This document shows positions 25,698 through 35,188 of a stretch of 64,000 nt of DNA, one piece after another. The stretch is from Pseudomonas fluorescens (lineage in GTDB: Bacteria; Pseudomonadota; Gammaproteobacteria; Pseudomonadales; Pseudomonadaceae): the NCBI RefSeq assembly GCF_001902145.1, contig NZ_MRST01000027.1:168519-232518 (forward strand), written 5' to 3'. A model generated the notes under the pieces. It was not told the origin of the DNA. It saw nothing but the letters and a program-made list of their open reading frames with translations, and did not search any database. The first letter of the stretch is position 1; each line of letters opens with the position of its first letter. Made by a program: the position numbers and the translations under genes.

Positions 25698-28520
25698 ATG
25701 CGATTGAAGACCTACCTCCATCAGATCAGCCCGATCCTGTCTACCCCGAACGCCGCCCGCCGCTTGTTGCATTTTTTTGCGCTGGTGCTGCTGGTGGGTA
25801 TCATCGGTGGGGCTTACAGCTTTCTGCTGTTCACCTTCAACACCGAGATCTCCCAGCGGCGCAGCTATATGAGCAGCGCCATTGCCGAAGCCCACACTTT
25901 TTTCACCACCCGCGAAGCGCTGCTGGAAAGCCTCAGCCTGTCAGCTACACGGCGCTACAAAAGCGCCGATGGCGCCGTGTCCGCAGAGGAAGTGTATTTG
26001 CTGTTGGGCACGCGCCCCGGCAAGCAGTGGAGTATCTGGCTGACCCAGCGCATGCGCGACTATTTGAAGGCCAGGCAACTCAATCTGATTTACGTGGCCA
26101 GCGATGCCCAAGCCAAAGTGGTGCGCCTTTACAACGCCACGCCAACGATCCGCGCGTTCCCAGCGGGTATGCTCGAACAGTTAAAGCGGCTTCAGCAGGA
26201 GACTCGTCCGGCCTTGCAGGAGCTATGGCTGACCCAGAACACCGAGGGCCATTCGCAGCTGTACATTTTCATTCGCCTGGATGAGCGCGATATGAATTCG
26301 GGTTGGCTAGGCTTGGAAATTGACGACCGGGAAGTTGCCAACACACTGAACGATCACAGCGCCGGGGAGTTCACCATGTTCAACTCCCAGGGCATGCCCT
26401 TGTTCAGCAACAGCACCAAGCCGCAGTTCAGCCACAACCTGCCAGGCCTGCAGCAGCAGGATTTCTTTGGTTTTGTCGGCGCGGGATGGCTGCCCGAACA
26501 ACTGGTGTTGCGCAAACAATTGAAGTCGTCGGACTGGCAACTGGCTTACTCCATCGACCTGCGCGCGGTTCTCGTATCCCTGTGGCCGCAATTGGCCGGG
26601 ACGCTGGTGTTCTGCGTGTTCGGTATCAGTCTGGTGTGGTTGCTGATACACCGCATTGAACACCGTTTCATTACACCCGCGGTGCAGCGTATCCAGGCCT
26701 TGGTGGAAAGCGAGCTGTTCAGCCGTGACGTGATCCAGACCGCGCCCGTGGCCTTGTGTGTATTACGCCGCACCGACGGCCAGGTGGTACTGGAAAACAC
26801 CTTGTCCCATCAATGGCTCGGCCAGAGTGGCGAACGCGAACAGCTGTGCCCCGGCTGGATCCGCCAAGCCTTCGATGCCCACGAACCGACTTTTACCGAT
26901 TACTTTGAAACCGCCGATGGCCGCCACCTGTACCTGAGCTGCGCGCCCACCCGTTACAAAGGCGAGGACGTGTTGTTATGTGCCTTCAGCGACATCAGTA
27001 CCCGCACCCAGATCGAAGCAGCGCTGGAACAGGCGCGCCGGCTGGCCGACAGCGCCAATGAAGCCAAGACCTTGTTTCTGGCCACCATGAGCCATGAAAT
27101 CCGCACACCGCTGTATGGTGTACTCGGCACCTTGGAACTGCTGGGACGTACCCGTCTGGATGCACAGCAGAAAAACTATCTGAAGGCGATAGAAGGCTCG
27201 TCATCCACTTTATTGCAGTTGATCTGCGACGTGCTGGACGTATCCAAGATCGAGGCCGGGCAACTGGCCCTGGAACTGGGTGAGTTCTCCACCTTCGCCC
27301 TGGTGCAGGAAGTGGTCCACGTCTATGCAGCGGCGGCTCAAAGCAAAGGGTTGCAGCTCTACGCCTGCATCGAGCCGCAGATGCCGGACCGGATGATTGG
27401 CGACATCAGCCGGATCCGCCAGGTGCTCAATAACCTGTTGAGCAATGCCATCAAGTTCACCGACTCCGGGCGGGTCGTGGTGCGAGCCACGCTGTTAAGC
27501 CGTGATGGCGAGCGCGCCAGTGTGCAATGGCAAGTCTCGGATACCGGCAAAGGCATCGCGTGCGAAGAGCAGCCGTGCATTTTCGAGCCCTTTTACCAGA
27601 CTCAGGGCAACCCCAACGTAGTGGCGGGAACCGGCCTTGGCCTGCCGATTTGCCTGCGTTTGACCCAACTGATGAATGGCAGCCTGCGCATGGTGAGTGA
27701 GCCGGGCCTGGGAAGCAGTTTTACCCTGGCCCTGCCGTTGGTCGAGTGCGTCAAAGAAGCGCTGCCCACGACCATGACAAGCTTGCTCCCGGAAGTCGTT
27801 CTGGTGCTTTCACCGGTTCGCGAGTTGGCCGAAATCATCAGCGGTTGGCTGCGACGCTGGGGCGCACACCCATTGATCGGTCACCCATCCTCTCTCGACC
27901 TGCCCACGGCCTGTGTACTGATTGAGCTGCATCCCGGCCCGCTTGAACAACGCCTGGCACCAGATTGGGCCGGGCCGCTGGTGCTGGCCACCAGCGACGG
28001 GTGCAATGTACCGCAGATCATGCTGGGAGGCTGGAAGGTCAACCTCAATGACCTGCATGCCCTTCATCAAGCAGTTAGCCAGGCCCAAGGTGTATGGGTT
28101 GCATTGCCTGAGCCTGTGAATGAGCAACGCGATCTGCGTAAATTGAAGCTGCATATACTGGTGGCCGAAGACAACGCTATCAACCAGCTGATCCTGCGCG
28201 ATCAATTGGAGGAGCTGGGCTGCACCGTGGAACTGACGTCGAACGGCGAAGAGGCGTTGTCTCGCTGGCACGAGGGGACGTTCGATATCGTCCTCAGCGA
28301 CGTCAATATGCCTAAGCTCAACGGCTATGTCCTGGCCCGGGAACTGCGGCGCCTGGGCTGCACCGTACCGATCATCGGCGCCACCGCCAACGCCATGCGT
28401 GGCGAAGCCGCCTTGTGCGTGGCGGCAGGCATGAATCATTGCCTCGTCAAACCCTTTACCCTGCGAGCCTTGTTCAATGAACTGGCTCCCTATGAACGAG
28501 CCACCCATGAATCGCTGTAG
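25698..28520 (+). CDS. pvrS: Hybrid sensor histidine kinase (PvrS-like)
   Basis: 940 residues. Two membrane helices (about 23-47 and 298-318) bracket a periplasmic sensor of about 250 residues. A PAS-like segment (about 340-435) follows. HisKA has SHEIRTP with phospho-acceptor His466. The ATPase has NNLLSNAIKF (578-587), DTGKGI and GTGLGLP. A degenerate receiver-like stretch lies at about 695-800, and a C-terminal receiver has Asp868 and Lys918. There is no Hpt domain, unlike its partner kinase. Position and order match pvrS of the P. aeruginosa PAPI-1 cupD locus. Its 3' end overlaps the EAL response-regulator gene. Confidence 0.85.
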   Translation: MRLKTYLHQISPILSTPNAARRLLHFFALVLLVGIIGGAYSFLLFTFNTEISQRRSYMSSAIAEAHTFFTTREALLESLSLSATRRYKSADGAVSAEEVYLLLGTRPGKQWSIWLTQRMRDYLKARQLNLIYVASDAQAKVVRLYNATPTIRAFPAGMLEQLKRLQQETRPALQELWLTQNTEGHSQLYIFIRLDERDMNSGWLGLEIDDREVANTLNDHSAGEFTMFNSQGMPLFSNSTKPQFSHNLPGLQQQDFFGFVGAGWLPEQLVLRKQLKSSDWQLAYSIDLRAVLVSLWPQLAGTLVFCVFGISLVWLLIHRIEHRFITPAVQRIQALVESELFSRDVIQTAPVALCVLRRTDGQVVLENTLSHQWLGQSGEREQLCPGWIRQAFDAHEPTFTDYFETADGRHLYLSCAPTRYKGEDVLLCAFSDISTRTQIEAALEQARRLADSANEAKTLFLATMSHEIRTPLYGVLGTLELLGRTRLDAQQKNYLKAIEGSSSTLLQLICDVLDVSKIEAGQLALELGEFSTFALVQEVVHVYAAAAQSKGLQLYACIEPQMPDRMIGDISRIRQVLNNLLSNAIKFTDSGRVVVRATLLSRDGERASVQWQVSDTGKGIACEEQPCIFEPFYQTQGNPNVVAGTGLGLPICLRLTQLMNGSLRMVSEPGLGSSFTLALPLVECVKEALPTTMTSLLPEVVLVLSPVRELAEIISGWLRRWGAHPLIGHPSSLDLPTACVLIELHPGPLEQRLAPDWAGPLVLATSDGCNVPQIMLGGWKVNLNDLHALHQAVSQAQGVWVALPEPVNEQRDLRKLKLHILVAEDNAINQLILRDQLEELGCTVELTSNGEEALSRWHEGTFDIVLSDVNMPKLNGYVLARELRRLGCTVPIIGATANAMRGEAALCVAAGMNHCLVKPFTLRALFNELAPYERATHESL

Positions 28521-29694
28521 CATTTTGATCGTCGAAGACCACCCCTTTCAACATCAGTACCTGCAGCATCTGTTCGGCGAACTGGGGGACTTCGACCTGG
28601 AGTCGGCGCGCGATGGCGAGGAAGCACTGAGCTGTTTGCGCAGGCGCAATTTCGACCTGGTGCTCACCGACCTGATGATGCCCGGCATGGACGGCGTGCA
28701 GTTTATCCAGGGCCTGGCCACGCTGCGTGCCAAACCGGCCCTGGCGATCATGAGTGCTGCGTCCCGACGCATGCTGATGAGCGCGAGCCTGGTGGCGAGC
28801 AACCTGCAGGTGAATGTCATCGGGTTGATTTCCAAGCCGGTGAACCTTGCAGCCCTGCGTAGCCTGACCGAGCAACTGCTGGACCTGCGCCAGGTAGTAT
28901 TACCCGCCACCGCCCCGGACATTGAACACCAGGCCCTGCTTGAAGCCCTGGACAACGGCCAGTTGCAGGCGTGGTTTCAACCCAAGAAAGCCCTGATCAA
29001 CGCACGCATCGTCGCCGCCGAAGCCTTGATACGCTGGATCCACCCGGACTATGGCGTATTGTTGCCGGGCTCGTTCCTGCCCGCACTCAGGGCCTACGGC
29101 TTGGAGGAACGCTTATTATGGCGTGTACTGGAACAGGCCATCGCTGCCCAGGCACGCTGGCGGCTACAAGGTTATGACATCCCGGTATCAATCAATTTGC
29201 CCACCCATTTGCTCAACAGCTACGACTTGGCTGATCGCATCCTTGCATTCGTCTTGCAACATCAAGGCATTCCTGGACGAATTTGCTTCGAGTTGATGGA
29301 ATGCTCAGTGCCCAAGGACATCAGTAACTTCTACGCTGGCGCATGCCGTTTGCGCATCAAAGGTTTCGGCCTGTCCCAGGATGACTTTGGCAAAGGCTAC
29401 AGCTCGTACATGAACCTGGTCTCGACGCCTTTCACCGAGCTCAAGATCGACCGGGCGCTGGTGCAAGGCTGCAATGACAACGAGGAGCTGGCGCAGGCGT
29501 TGACCAGCATTGTGGCCCTGGGGCGGCAACTGGGTTTGACCGTGGTGGCCGAAGGTGTGGAAACCGCGCAAGAACTTGCGCTGTTGCGTAAGATCAACTG
29601 CACTCAGGTCCAGGGCTTCCTGATTTCCCATGCGGTGTCCTCAGACCAGTTCCAGCAACTGCTGAACCAGGACGGCCCGGCAAGCACCTATTGA
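28477..29694 (+). CDS. pvrR: Response regulator with EAL c-di-GMP phosphodiesterase domain (PvrR/RocR-like)
   Basis: 405 residues from the first ATG; ATGs at 28492 and 28507 are alternatives, and 28507 gives the typical start MNRCSILIVEDHP. The receiver (about 14-135) has a phospho-acceptor in LVLTDLMMP. The EAL domain (about 150-395) keeps AEALIRW, the Asn of VSIN, the FELME glutamates, DDFGKGYSS, LKIDR and VVAEGVET, so it should hydrolyse c-di-GMP. In P. aeruginosa PvrR acts against CupD fimbria expression; a matching role here is inference. It sits between the two kinase genes. Confidence 0.88.
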   Translation: MNWLPMNEPPMNRCSILIVEDHPFQHQYLQHLFGELGDFDLESARDGEEALSCLRRRNFDLVLTDLMMPGMDGVQFIQGLATLRAKPALAIMSAASRRMLMSASLVASNLQVNVIGLISKPVNLAALRSLTEQLLDLRQVVLPATAPDIEHQALLEALDNGQLQAWFQPKKALINARIVAAEALIRWIHPDYGVLLPGSFLPALRAYGLEERLLWRVLEQAIAAQARWRLQGYDIPVSINLPTHLLNSYDLADRILAFVLQHQGIPGRICFELMECSVPKDISNFYAGACRLRIKGFGLSQDDFGKGYSSYMNLVSTPFTELKIDRALVQGCNDNEELAQALTSIVALGRQLGLTVVAEGVETAQELALLRKINCTQVQGFLISHAVSSDQFQQLLNQDGPASTY

Positions 29695-29755
29695 GTCTTT
29701 GTTCAGAGGTCATTGTGTCCGAGCATACCCCCCTTCCCGTCCGCCAGGTCGCGTA

Positions 29756-32700
29756 ATGAACCACCCCAATGCGTTCCTGGAGAAACTGACCAGCAGCTCT
29801 CTGCGCCTTAACAAGGGCTTGATCGTGCTCGGCGCCCTGGTGCTGGTGTTGCTAGGGGTGAGTTACCTGGGTGTAAACCGCATGGTCGGCGAACAGAGCG
29901 ACACTACACACTTTCATTTTGCCCGGTTGATGGAAAACATTGGTGAGCAGCAAGTATTTCTCGCCAACCTGTCACAGCAAAGCGCCCAGGGCGAACTGCT
30001 ACCTGCGTCAATCTCTGTGCCACCCGCCCTCAAGGCGTTGCCCGAGCAAGGGCCGGATGTCTACGAGGGGCGCGAATTCAGCTTTTCCCTGCCCTACAGT
30101 GTAAAACTCAACCCCAAGCGCTTGGCTGCCAGCCAACAGGCGAAGGTGTTTGATCTGGCAGCGCACCTGGCCGCGTACTACAGCGCCTTCTGGTCTGCCT
30201 CGCACTACCAGTCACCTCAGGTTTTATTGTTCAACGGGCCAGACAACTTCAATATTTCGGTGCCTGCCGCCGGCCATCTGCGTGGTGATGGGCAGGTACA
30301 GGGCGGGTTTTTTGCCGACGTGGTACGCCAGGTAGAAGCGCGGCTGCATGCCGACCCTCAGCATCCGCTAGACGGCCAAGTGCACTGGAAAGCCTACAGC
30401 GACCCCACGAATATGGCGAGCACCCCGACATTGCTGGCTTATATCCACATTGAACTGGCCCCGGCACGCCTGCATATCCAGGGCGCAAGCCCCCATGTGC
30501 TGGTAGCGTCACTGCTCAATCCCTCGCAGGTCAATAACATTGAGCGCTTGATGCGATGGTCGATCTTCGACCACTTCACGCTAATCGCTCCATCCGGCGA
30601 AGTGCTGGCTGGAGCCCTGAAACCTGACCAACGATTGCAGGAGGGCATGAACCTCACCCGTGACGGCCTGGTGTTCAAATTGACCAGCCGTGGCGAGCAG
30701 CACTGGACGGCGATCTACGTCATTGGCTTCAAAAGTTTCCTGGACTCAGCTTTCTGGCCACTGCTGTGCCTGTTCGCACTGGTACTTGCAGGGCTTGGGG
30801 CTGGCCGTGCCTTTAGCCGCTGGTACAAAACCCAGGTGGTGTTGCCCGCCCAACAGGCCCACGCCAGCATCACCGAAAGCGAGGCATTCAGCCGTGCCGT
30901 GATTGATACAGCCCCAACGGGCCTGTGTGTAATACGCCGCAGCGACCATCAGGTGTTACTGGAGAATCAACGCGCGCTGGCATGGCAAGGCACCACCCGC
31001 CTGATCAGCACCTTGCGCCAGCACTACGACCTCTCCGAAGCCGGCCATGCCGATCTGGAAATTGATGGCCGCCATCTGCATATCGCGTTTATCAACACCC
31101 GCTATCAAGGCCAGGACGCCTGGCTCTGCGCTTTCCATGACGTGACCCGACACATCGAAGACGCCGCGGCCCTTGAAGAGGCCCGCCACACCGCCGACTC
31201 GGCAAACCGGGCCAAGTCCCGCTTCCTCGCCACCATGAGCCATGAAATCCGTACGCCGCTGTACGGTGTGTTGGGTACCCTCGAACTGCTGGGGCTGACT
31301 AACCTCGCCCCCCGTCAACAGAATTACCTGCAAACCATTCAACGCTCATCCGCCACCTTGTTCCAGCTGATCAGCGATGTGCTGGACGTGTCCAAGATCG
31401 AAGCCGGGCAAATGACACTGGAACTCCAGGACTTCTGCCCGCTGGAACTGACCGAAGACGTGGTGCGCACCTACAGTGCCTTTGCCCGGGCCAAGGGGTT
31501 GCAGCTGTATGCCAGCATCGATGTCACACTGCCGGATCGCCTGCGTGGTGACCCGTTGCGGATTCGCCAGATTCTTAACAACCTGGTGAGCAACGCGATC
31601 AAATTCACCGATAACGGCCGTGTCGTACTGCGGGTGCGGGTGTTGGAAAACGCTGATGTGCAATGGCAGGTCAGTGATTCGGGCGTGGGGATTTCCAAGG
31701 CGCAGCAACAGCAACTGTTCGATCCGTTTTATCAGGTCAACGATGCGACCAGCCAGGCCGGTGCAGGCCTGGGCCTGGCGATCTGCAAATGGCTGTGTGA
31801 GTTGATGCACGGCCAGTTGAACGTGGTCAGCGAGCCCGGCCTGGGCAGCAGTTTCAGTCTGCAACTGGCGCTGGAAACCGTACCGGGCAACCTCGCCGAT
31901 TGCCCGGCGTTCACACCTGATGCACCGGCTGTGTATGTGCGTGCGCCCGTTCCTGAACAAGCGCAGCATCTTATCGACTGGCTCAATCGCCTGGGCCTCG
32001 ACTGTCATGCCTTCCGGGCTGAGCCATCTACCGCGCTGCTGGTGGACCTGTCGCCCGCAGCCCAACGCCAGCCGTGGCCCAACCCGCGAATCATGGCCAC
32101 TGCGGGCGGGCCCAACCCTGCGCAGCTATCGCAGACCGACTGGCTCGTCGATGTCGACGATGTGCGCGCAATTGCCTGGGCGGTTTACCTGGCGCATCAC
32201 GGCAGCCGCGCTGAAGGCCCGCCAGAAGTACCGGAAAAAAACCGCCGTTTGGACCTCAAGGTACTGGTCGTCGAAGATAACGCAATCAACCTGGCAATCA
32301 TCAAGGAACAACTGCAAGCCCTGGGCTGCTCGGTGGTCGCCGCCACCAACGGCGAAGAGGCACTGGTGCAGTGGCAGCCGGGCCGCTTCGACCTGGTACT
32401 CACCGACGTCAATATGCCGTTGATGAACGGGTATCAGTTGGCCCAAGCCCTGCGCCAGCAGGACAAAACGCTGCCGATCATCGGGATCACCGCCAACGCT
32501 CTGCGCGAAGAAGGCGAACGCTGTGCCGCTGTCGGCATGAATGCGTGGCTGGTCAAGCCGCTGAGCCTGGCGATCTTGCGCGCTCAATTGGAAAAACATT
32601 GCCAAGTCGCCCTGCCCGCGGTGGTCGAACCGCATGCGTTGTCGCCCACCATGCGCGAGCTGTTTGTCACCACTGTACGCCAGGATGTCCACACCACACT

Positions 32701-32911
32701 GGCAGCGTTGGCGTGTGCCAATGCCAATGAGGTGGCGCAGCAACTGCACAGCATCGCCGGGGCCCTGGGCTCAGTGCAGCTCAAAGCGATGGCCATTGCG
32801 TTTATCGAGCTCGAATGCCGCCTGACCGGCATGGCCGTCACGCCCGCTTTGGATCTGGAAGTGCGCCAGCACCTGGCTCGATTGAATACGTTGCTCGATA
32901 CCCTTGAATAA
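29756..32911 (+). CDS. rcsC: Hybrid sensor histidine kinase with Hpt domain (RcsC/RocS-like)
   Basis: 1051 residues from ATG 29756 (AGG eight bases upstream; an in-frame TTG at 29699 is less likely). Membrane helices lie at about 21-41 and 332-350, with a periplasmic sensor between. HisKA has SHEIRTP with His496. The ATPase has NNLVSNAIKF, DSGVGI and GAGLGLA. The receiver has Asp884 in LVLTDVNMP. A C-terminal Hpt has LHSIAGALG with His998. This gives a complete His-Asp-His relay able to feed the RcsB-like and EAL regulators. The kinase core is closely similar to the PvrS-like protein, so the two kinases are paralogues. Confidence 0.88.
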   Translation: MNHPNAFLEKLTSSSLRLNKGLIVLGALVLVLLGVSYLGVNRMVGEQSDTTHFHFARLMENIGEQQVFLANLSQQSAQGELLPASISVPPALKALPEQGPDVYEGREFSFSLPYSVKLNPKRLAASQQAKVFDLAAHLAAYYSAFWSASHYQSPQVLLFNGPDNFNISVPAAGHLRGDGQVQGGFFADVVRQVEARLHADPQHPLDGQVHWKAYSDPTNMASTPTLLAYIHIELAPARLHIQGASPHVLVASLLNPSQVNNIERLMRWSIFDHFTLIAPSGEVLAGALKPDQRLQEGMNLTRDGLVFKLTSRGEQHWTAIYVIGFKSFLDSAFWPLLCLFALVLAGLGAGRAFSRWYKTQVVLPAQQAHASITESEAFSRAVIDTAPTGLCVIRRSDHQVLLENQRALAWQGTTRLISTLRQHYDLSEAGHADLEIDGRHLHIAFINTRYQGQDAWLCAFHDVTRHIEDAAALEEARHTADSANRAKSRFLATMSHEIRTPLYGVLGTLELLGLTNLAPRQQNYLQTIQRSSATLFQLISDVLDVSKIEAGQMTLELQDFCPLELTEDVVRTYSAFARAKGLQLYASIDVTLPDRLRGDPLRIRQILNNLVSNAIKFTDNGRVVLRVRVLENADVQWQVSDSGVGISKAQQQQLFDPFYQVNDATSQAGAGLGLAICKWLCELMHGQLNVVSEPGLGSSFSLQLALETVPGNLADCPAFTPDAPAVYVRAPVPEQAQHLIDWLNRLGLDCHAFRAEPSTALLVDLSPAAQRQPWPNPRIMATAGGPNPAQLSQTDWLVDVDDVRAIAWAVYLAHHGSRAEGPPEVPEKNRRLDLKVLVVEDNAINLAIIKEQLQALGCSVVAATNGEEALVQWQPGRFDLVLTDVNMPLMNGYQLAQALRQQDKTLPIIGITANALREEGERCAAVGMNAWLVKPLSLAILRAQLEKHCQVALPAVVEPHALSPTMRELFVTTVRQDVHTTLAALACANANEVAQQLHSIAGALGSVQLKAMAIAFIELECRLTGMAVTPALDLEVRQHLARLNTLLDTLE

Positions 32912-32933
32912 ATTCACTCTGGAAAATCAACCC

Positions 32934-33581
32934 ATGGATACCCTCAACGTCGTCATTGCCGATGATCACCCCATCGTACTGGTGGGCGTGCGCGAACTGA
33001 TCGAGCGTGATACACGCTTCAGGGTGGTGGGCGATGCTGTCTGTTCGAATGAACTGGTCGCGCTGCTGGAGTCCACGCCGGTGGACCTGGTGATCACCGA
33101 CTTCAACATGCCCGGCGATTCGCCCTACGGTGACGGCCTCAAGTTGGTGGAATACCTGACACGGCACTTTCCCGAGGTGCGGATCGTGGTGCTGACGATG
33201 ATCTCCAACCCCTTGATCCTGACGCGCCTGCAAGAGCTGGGGGTGCTGGCCGTGATCCAGAAACACCAATTGCACGATGAAATTCAGGCCGCGCTCAAGG
33301 CCATCGCCCGAGGTAAACCGGTTCACCACAACGTGCTACAGCCGGTATCGGTGATAAACGACGGGGCTGACCTTGACGAACGATTCACCCGATTATCGCC
33401 TAAAGAGCACGAGATTCTGCGTTTGTTTATCTCGGGGCAAAGTGTCAACGAGATTGCGCGCGGGCTGAACAGAAGTGCCAAGACCATCAGTACTCAGAAA
33501 GTATCTGCGATGCGAAAACTTGAAGTAAACAGTGACCAGGACTTACTGGCTTACTGCATAGAGCGCAACTTGTTCAACTAA
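32934..33581 (+). CDS. rcsB: RcsB-like LuxR-type response regulator
   Basis: 215 residues from ATG 32934 (GGAAAA eight bases upstream; TTG 32904 overlaps the previous gene). The receiver has the RcsB pattern VVIADDHPIVLVGVRELIE and phospho-acceptor Asp56 in VITDFNMPGDSPYGDGLKL, the same residue number as in E. coli RcsB. The C-terminal LuxR helix-turn-helix reads LSPKEHEILRLF...LNRSAKTISTQKVSAMRKL. Its recognition helix is nearly that of enterobacterial RcsB. This supports binding to the RcsB-box-like repeats in the locus. It is the last regulatory gene, with the pilin 109 bp downstream. Confidence 0.9.
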   Translation: MDTLNVVIADDHPIVLVGVRELIERDTRFRVVGDAVCSNELVALLESTPVDLVITDFNMPGDSPYGDGLKLVEYLTRHFPEVRIVVLTMISNPLILTRLQELGVLAVIQKHQLHDEIQAALKAIARGKPVHHNVLQPVSVINDGADLDERFTRLSPKEHEILRLFISGQSVNEIARGLNRSAKTISTQKVSAMRKLEVNSDQDLLAYCIERNLFN

Positions 33582-33616
33582 TAAATTTGCCCGAAACTAC
33601 TGGAGTTACCTGATTC

Positions 33617-33631
33617 TAAGGATCGTCTGAT
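33617..33631 (+). promoter_or_regulatory. RcsB-box-like motif, copy 5 (before the pilin)
   Basis: TAAGGATCGTCTGAT, 59 bp before the pilin ATG, the same distance as copy 1 before adhesin 1. An extra half-site, CTGATT (33610-33615), lies 17 bp upstream of the CTGATT that ends the motif. Confidence 0.55.
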
Positions 33632-33690
33632 TTCCCACTAAGCGCCGGCGCTCTATTGTGTTGCTTCACCCCCCAATAATGGAAAGCAAC

Positions 33691-34281
33691 ATGAAATCTT
33701 TCTCCCGAGCACTTCTGGCCCTGTCGATTTTCGCCGCCGCAGGCAATGCCTTGGCAGCCGATGCTGTTCCGACCAAAGCCGGCAGCGGCACCATCAACTT
33801 CACCGGCACCATTAACAACGATGCCTGCTCCGTTGAAGGCGCCGCCGCCAACAAGACCATTTCGGTGAACATGGGTGAAGTGTCGATCAAGGACATGGGC
33901 ACCGCCACCGCGCCAAAAGGCAGCGGCACGCTGAGCGCCGAGAACTTCGAGATGAAGATCAACTGCAACGCCGGTACCAAGGTGGCCATGCTCTTCCAAC
34001 CGACCTCTGGCAAAGGCAGCGGCCTGGTGACTGGTACTGGCGTGCTGAAAGTCATCGACGGCATGGGCGCCGCCAAGAACATCGGTATTGCCTTGCTGGA
34101 CAGCAATGGCGCCTTGATCGACCTGAGCTCGCCCGCCACCGCGAAAATTGAAAGCAACCTGCAGGACAACAACGCCTCGCTGAAATTCTCGGCCGCCTAT
34201 GTCACCACCGGCACCGATCCGAAACTGGCCGTGGCCGGTCGTGGCGACGCTACCCTGCCGTTCACCCTGCAATACGAATAA
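33691..34281 (+). CDS. Major fimbrial subunit (type 1-like pilin, CupD1-like)
   Basis: 196 residues from ATG 33691 with GGAAA upstream. The signal peptide MKSFSRALLALSIFAAAGNALA is followed by a mature pilin beginning ADAVPTKAGSG. The motif INFTGTINNDACSVEG, the second cysteine in MKINCNAGTKV, and the C-terminal donor region ending LPFTLQYE (penultimate aromatic Tyr) are typical of chaperone-usher pilins. It is first of the structural genes and followed by an intergenic stem-loop. Confidence 0.92.
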   Translation: MKSFSRALLALSIFAAAGNALAADAVPTKAGSGTINFTGTINNDACSVEGAAANKTISVNMGEVSIKDMGTATAPKGSGTLSAENFEMKINCNAGTKVAMLFQPTSGKGSGLVTGTGVLKVIDGMGAAKNIGIALLDSNGALIDLSSPATAKIESNLQDNNASLKFSAAYVTTGTDPKLAVAGRGDATLPFTLQYE

Positions 34282-34304
34282 CCCGCACGAGCATTACGGG
34301 TCCG

Positions 34305-34326
34305 TGCAGGGCCAATCGGCCCTGTA
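34305..34326 (+). promoter_or_regulatory. Stem-loop between pilin and chaperone genes
   Basis: TGCAGGGCC and GGCCCTGTA form a tight GC stem around AATC, 24 bp after the pilin stop. A T-rich but interrupted stretch follows. Such structures often protect the abundant pilin mRNA or weaken read-through into chaperone and usher; which applies cannot be told from sequence. Confidence 0.5.
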
Positions 34327-34353
34327 CCTTCATTCATTTGCGCGGTAGTCATC

Positions 34354-35103
34354 ATGTTTTATCGTCAATCATTGTCCTTCTGCGTGGGCCTGCTGGGCCT
34401 GCTGGTGGCCAGCCAGGCCACGGCCGGTATCTCGTTGAGCAGCACGCGCCTGGTGTTCGACGGCAAGCACAAGGAAGCCGGTATCACCGTGCGTAACAGC
34501 GGTGAAGACGTGCTGATCCAGTCCTGGATCGACGCCGATGGCAGCGATGCCACCTCGGTCCCCTTTGCCGTCACCCCGCCCTTGGTACGGGTGAGCAACG
34601 ACGAGCAGCAACTGTTGCGGGTGATCTATGAGGGAACGGGTATGCCGGCCGACCGCGAGTCGGTGATGTGGCTCAACGTGCAGGAAATCCCCAAGGCGTC
34701 GAAGACCCAGAACACCTTGCAGCTCGCCGTGCGCCAACGCATCAAGGTGTTCTTCCGTCCTGCCGGGCTCAAAGCCGAGGCCTACTTGGCACCCGCGACA
34801 TTGAAATGGCGCCTGGTTGAGCGTGGCGGCAAAAGTCTGCTGATGGTGAACAACCCTGGCTCGTATCACGTGTCCATTGCCGAAATCACGCTGAAATCGG
34901 GTGCCCTCAGCGAACAGCCATTCGACTCGTTGATGATTGCGCCGGGTGAGCAAAAAGAGTTCCCCCTCAAACAGTTTACGTCGAGCCAGACACCAAATTT
35001 GTTATTTCGCAGTATTAACGACTACGGTGCTCAGGACAATTATAGCGCGCAACTTTCCTACTCGGCCGCCGTGCAGGCCAGTGCAATAAAAGACACGCCT
35101 TAA
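34354..35103 (+). CDS. Periplasmic fimbrial chaperone (PapD family)
   Basis: 249 residues with a signal peptide (about 1-23, ending SQATA). The mature start GISLSSTRLVFDGKHKEAGITVRN carries the conserved strand and the Arg used to anchor subunit C-termini. The central PPLVRVSNDEQQLLRVIYEG and LAVRQRIKVFFRP match the PapD subunit-binding strands, and a second Ig-like domain follows. It delivers pilin and adhesins to the usher in the periplasm. Only one chaperone gene is present, whereas CupD of P. aeruginosa has two. Confidence 0.92.
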   Translation: MFYRQSLSFCVGLLGLLVASQATAGISLSSTRLVFDGKHKEAGITVRNSGEDVLIQSWIDADGSDATSVPFAVTPPLVRVSNDEQQLLRVIYEGTGMPADRESVMWLNVQEIPKASKTQNTLQLAVRQRIKVFFRPAGLKAEAYLAPATLKWRLVERGGKSLLMVNNPGSYHVSIAEITLKSGALSEQPFDSLMIAPGEQKEFPLKQFTSSQTPNLLFRSINDYGAQDNYSAQLSYSAAVQASAIKDTP

Positions 35104-35188
35104 TACGCCCGTTTATTCAGCGGTCGAACTTTCACTGTATTTATCTTCGCTCCGTTAGTTCGTATCGGAGGTGATATAGGGTTCCTGC

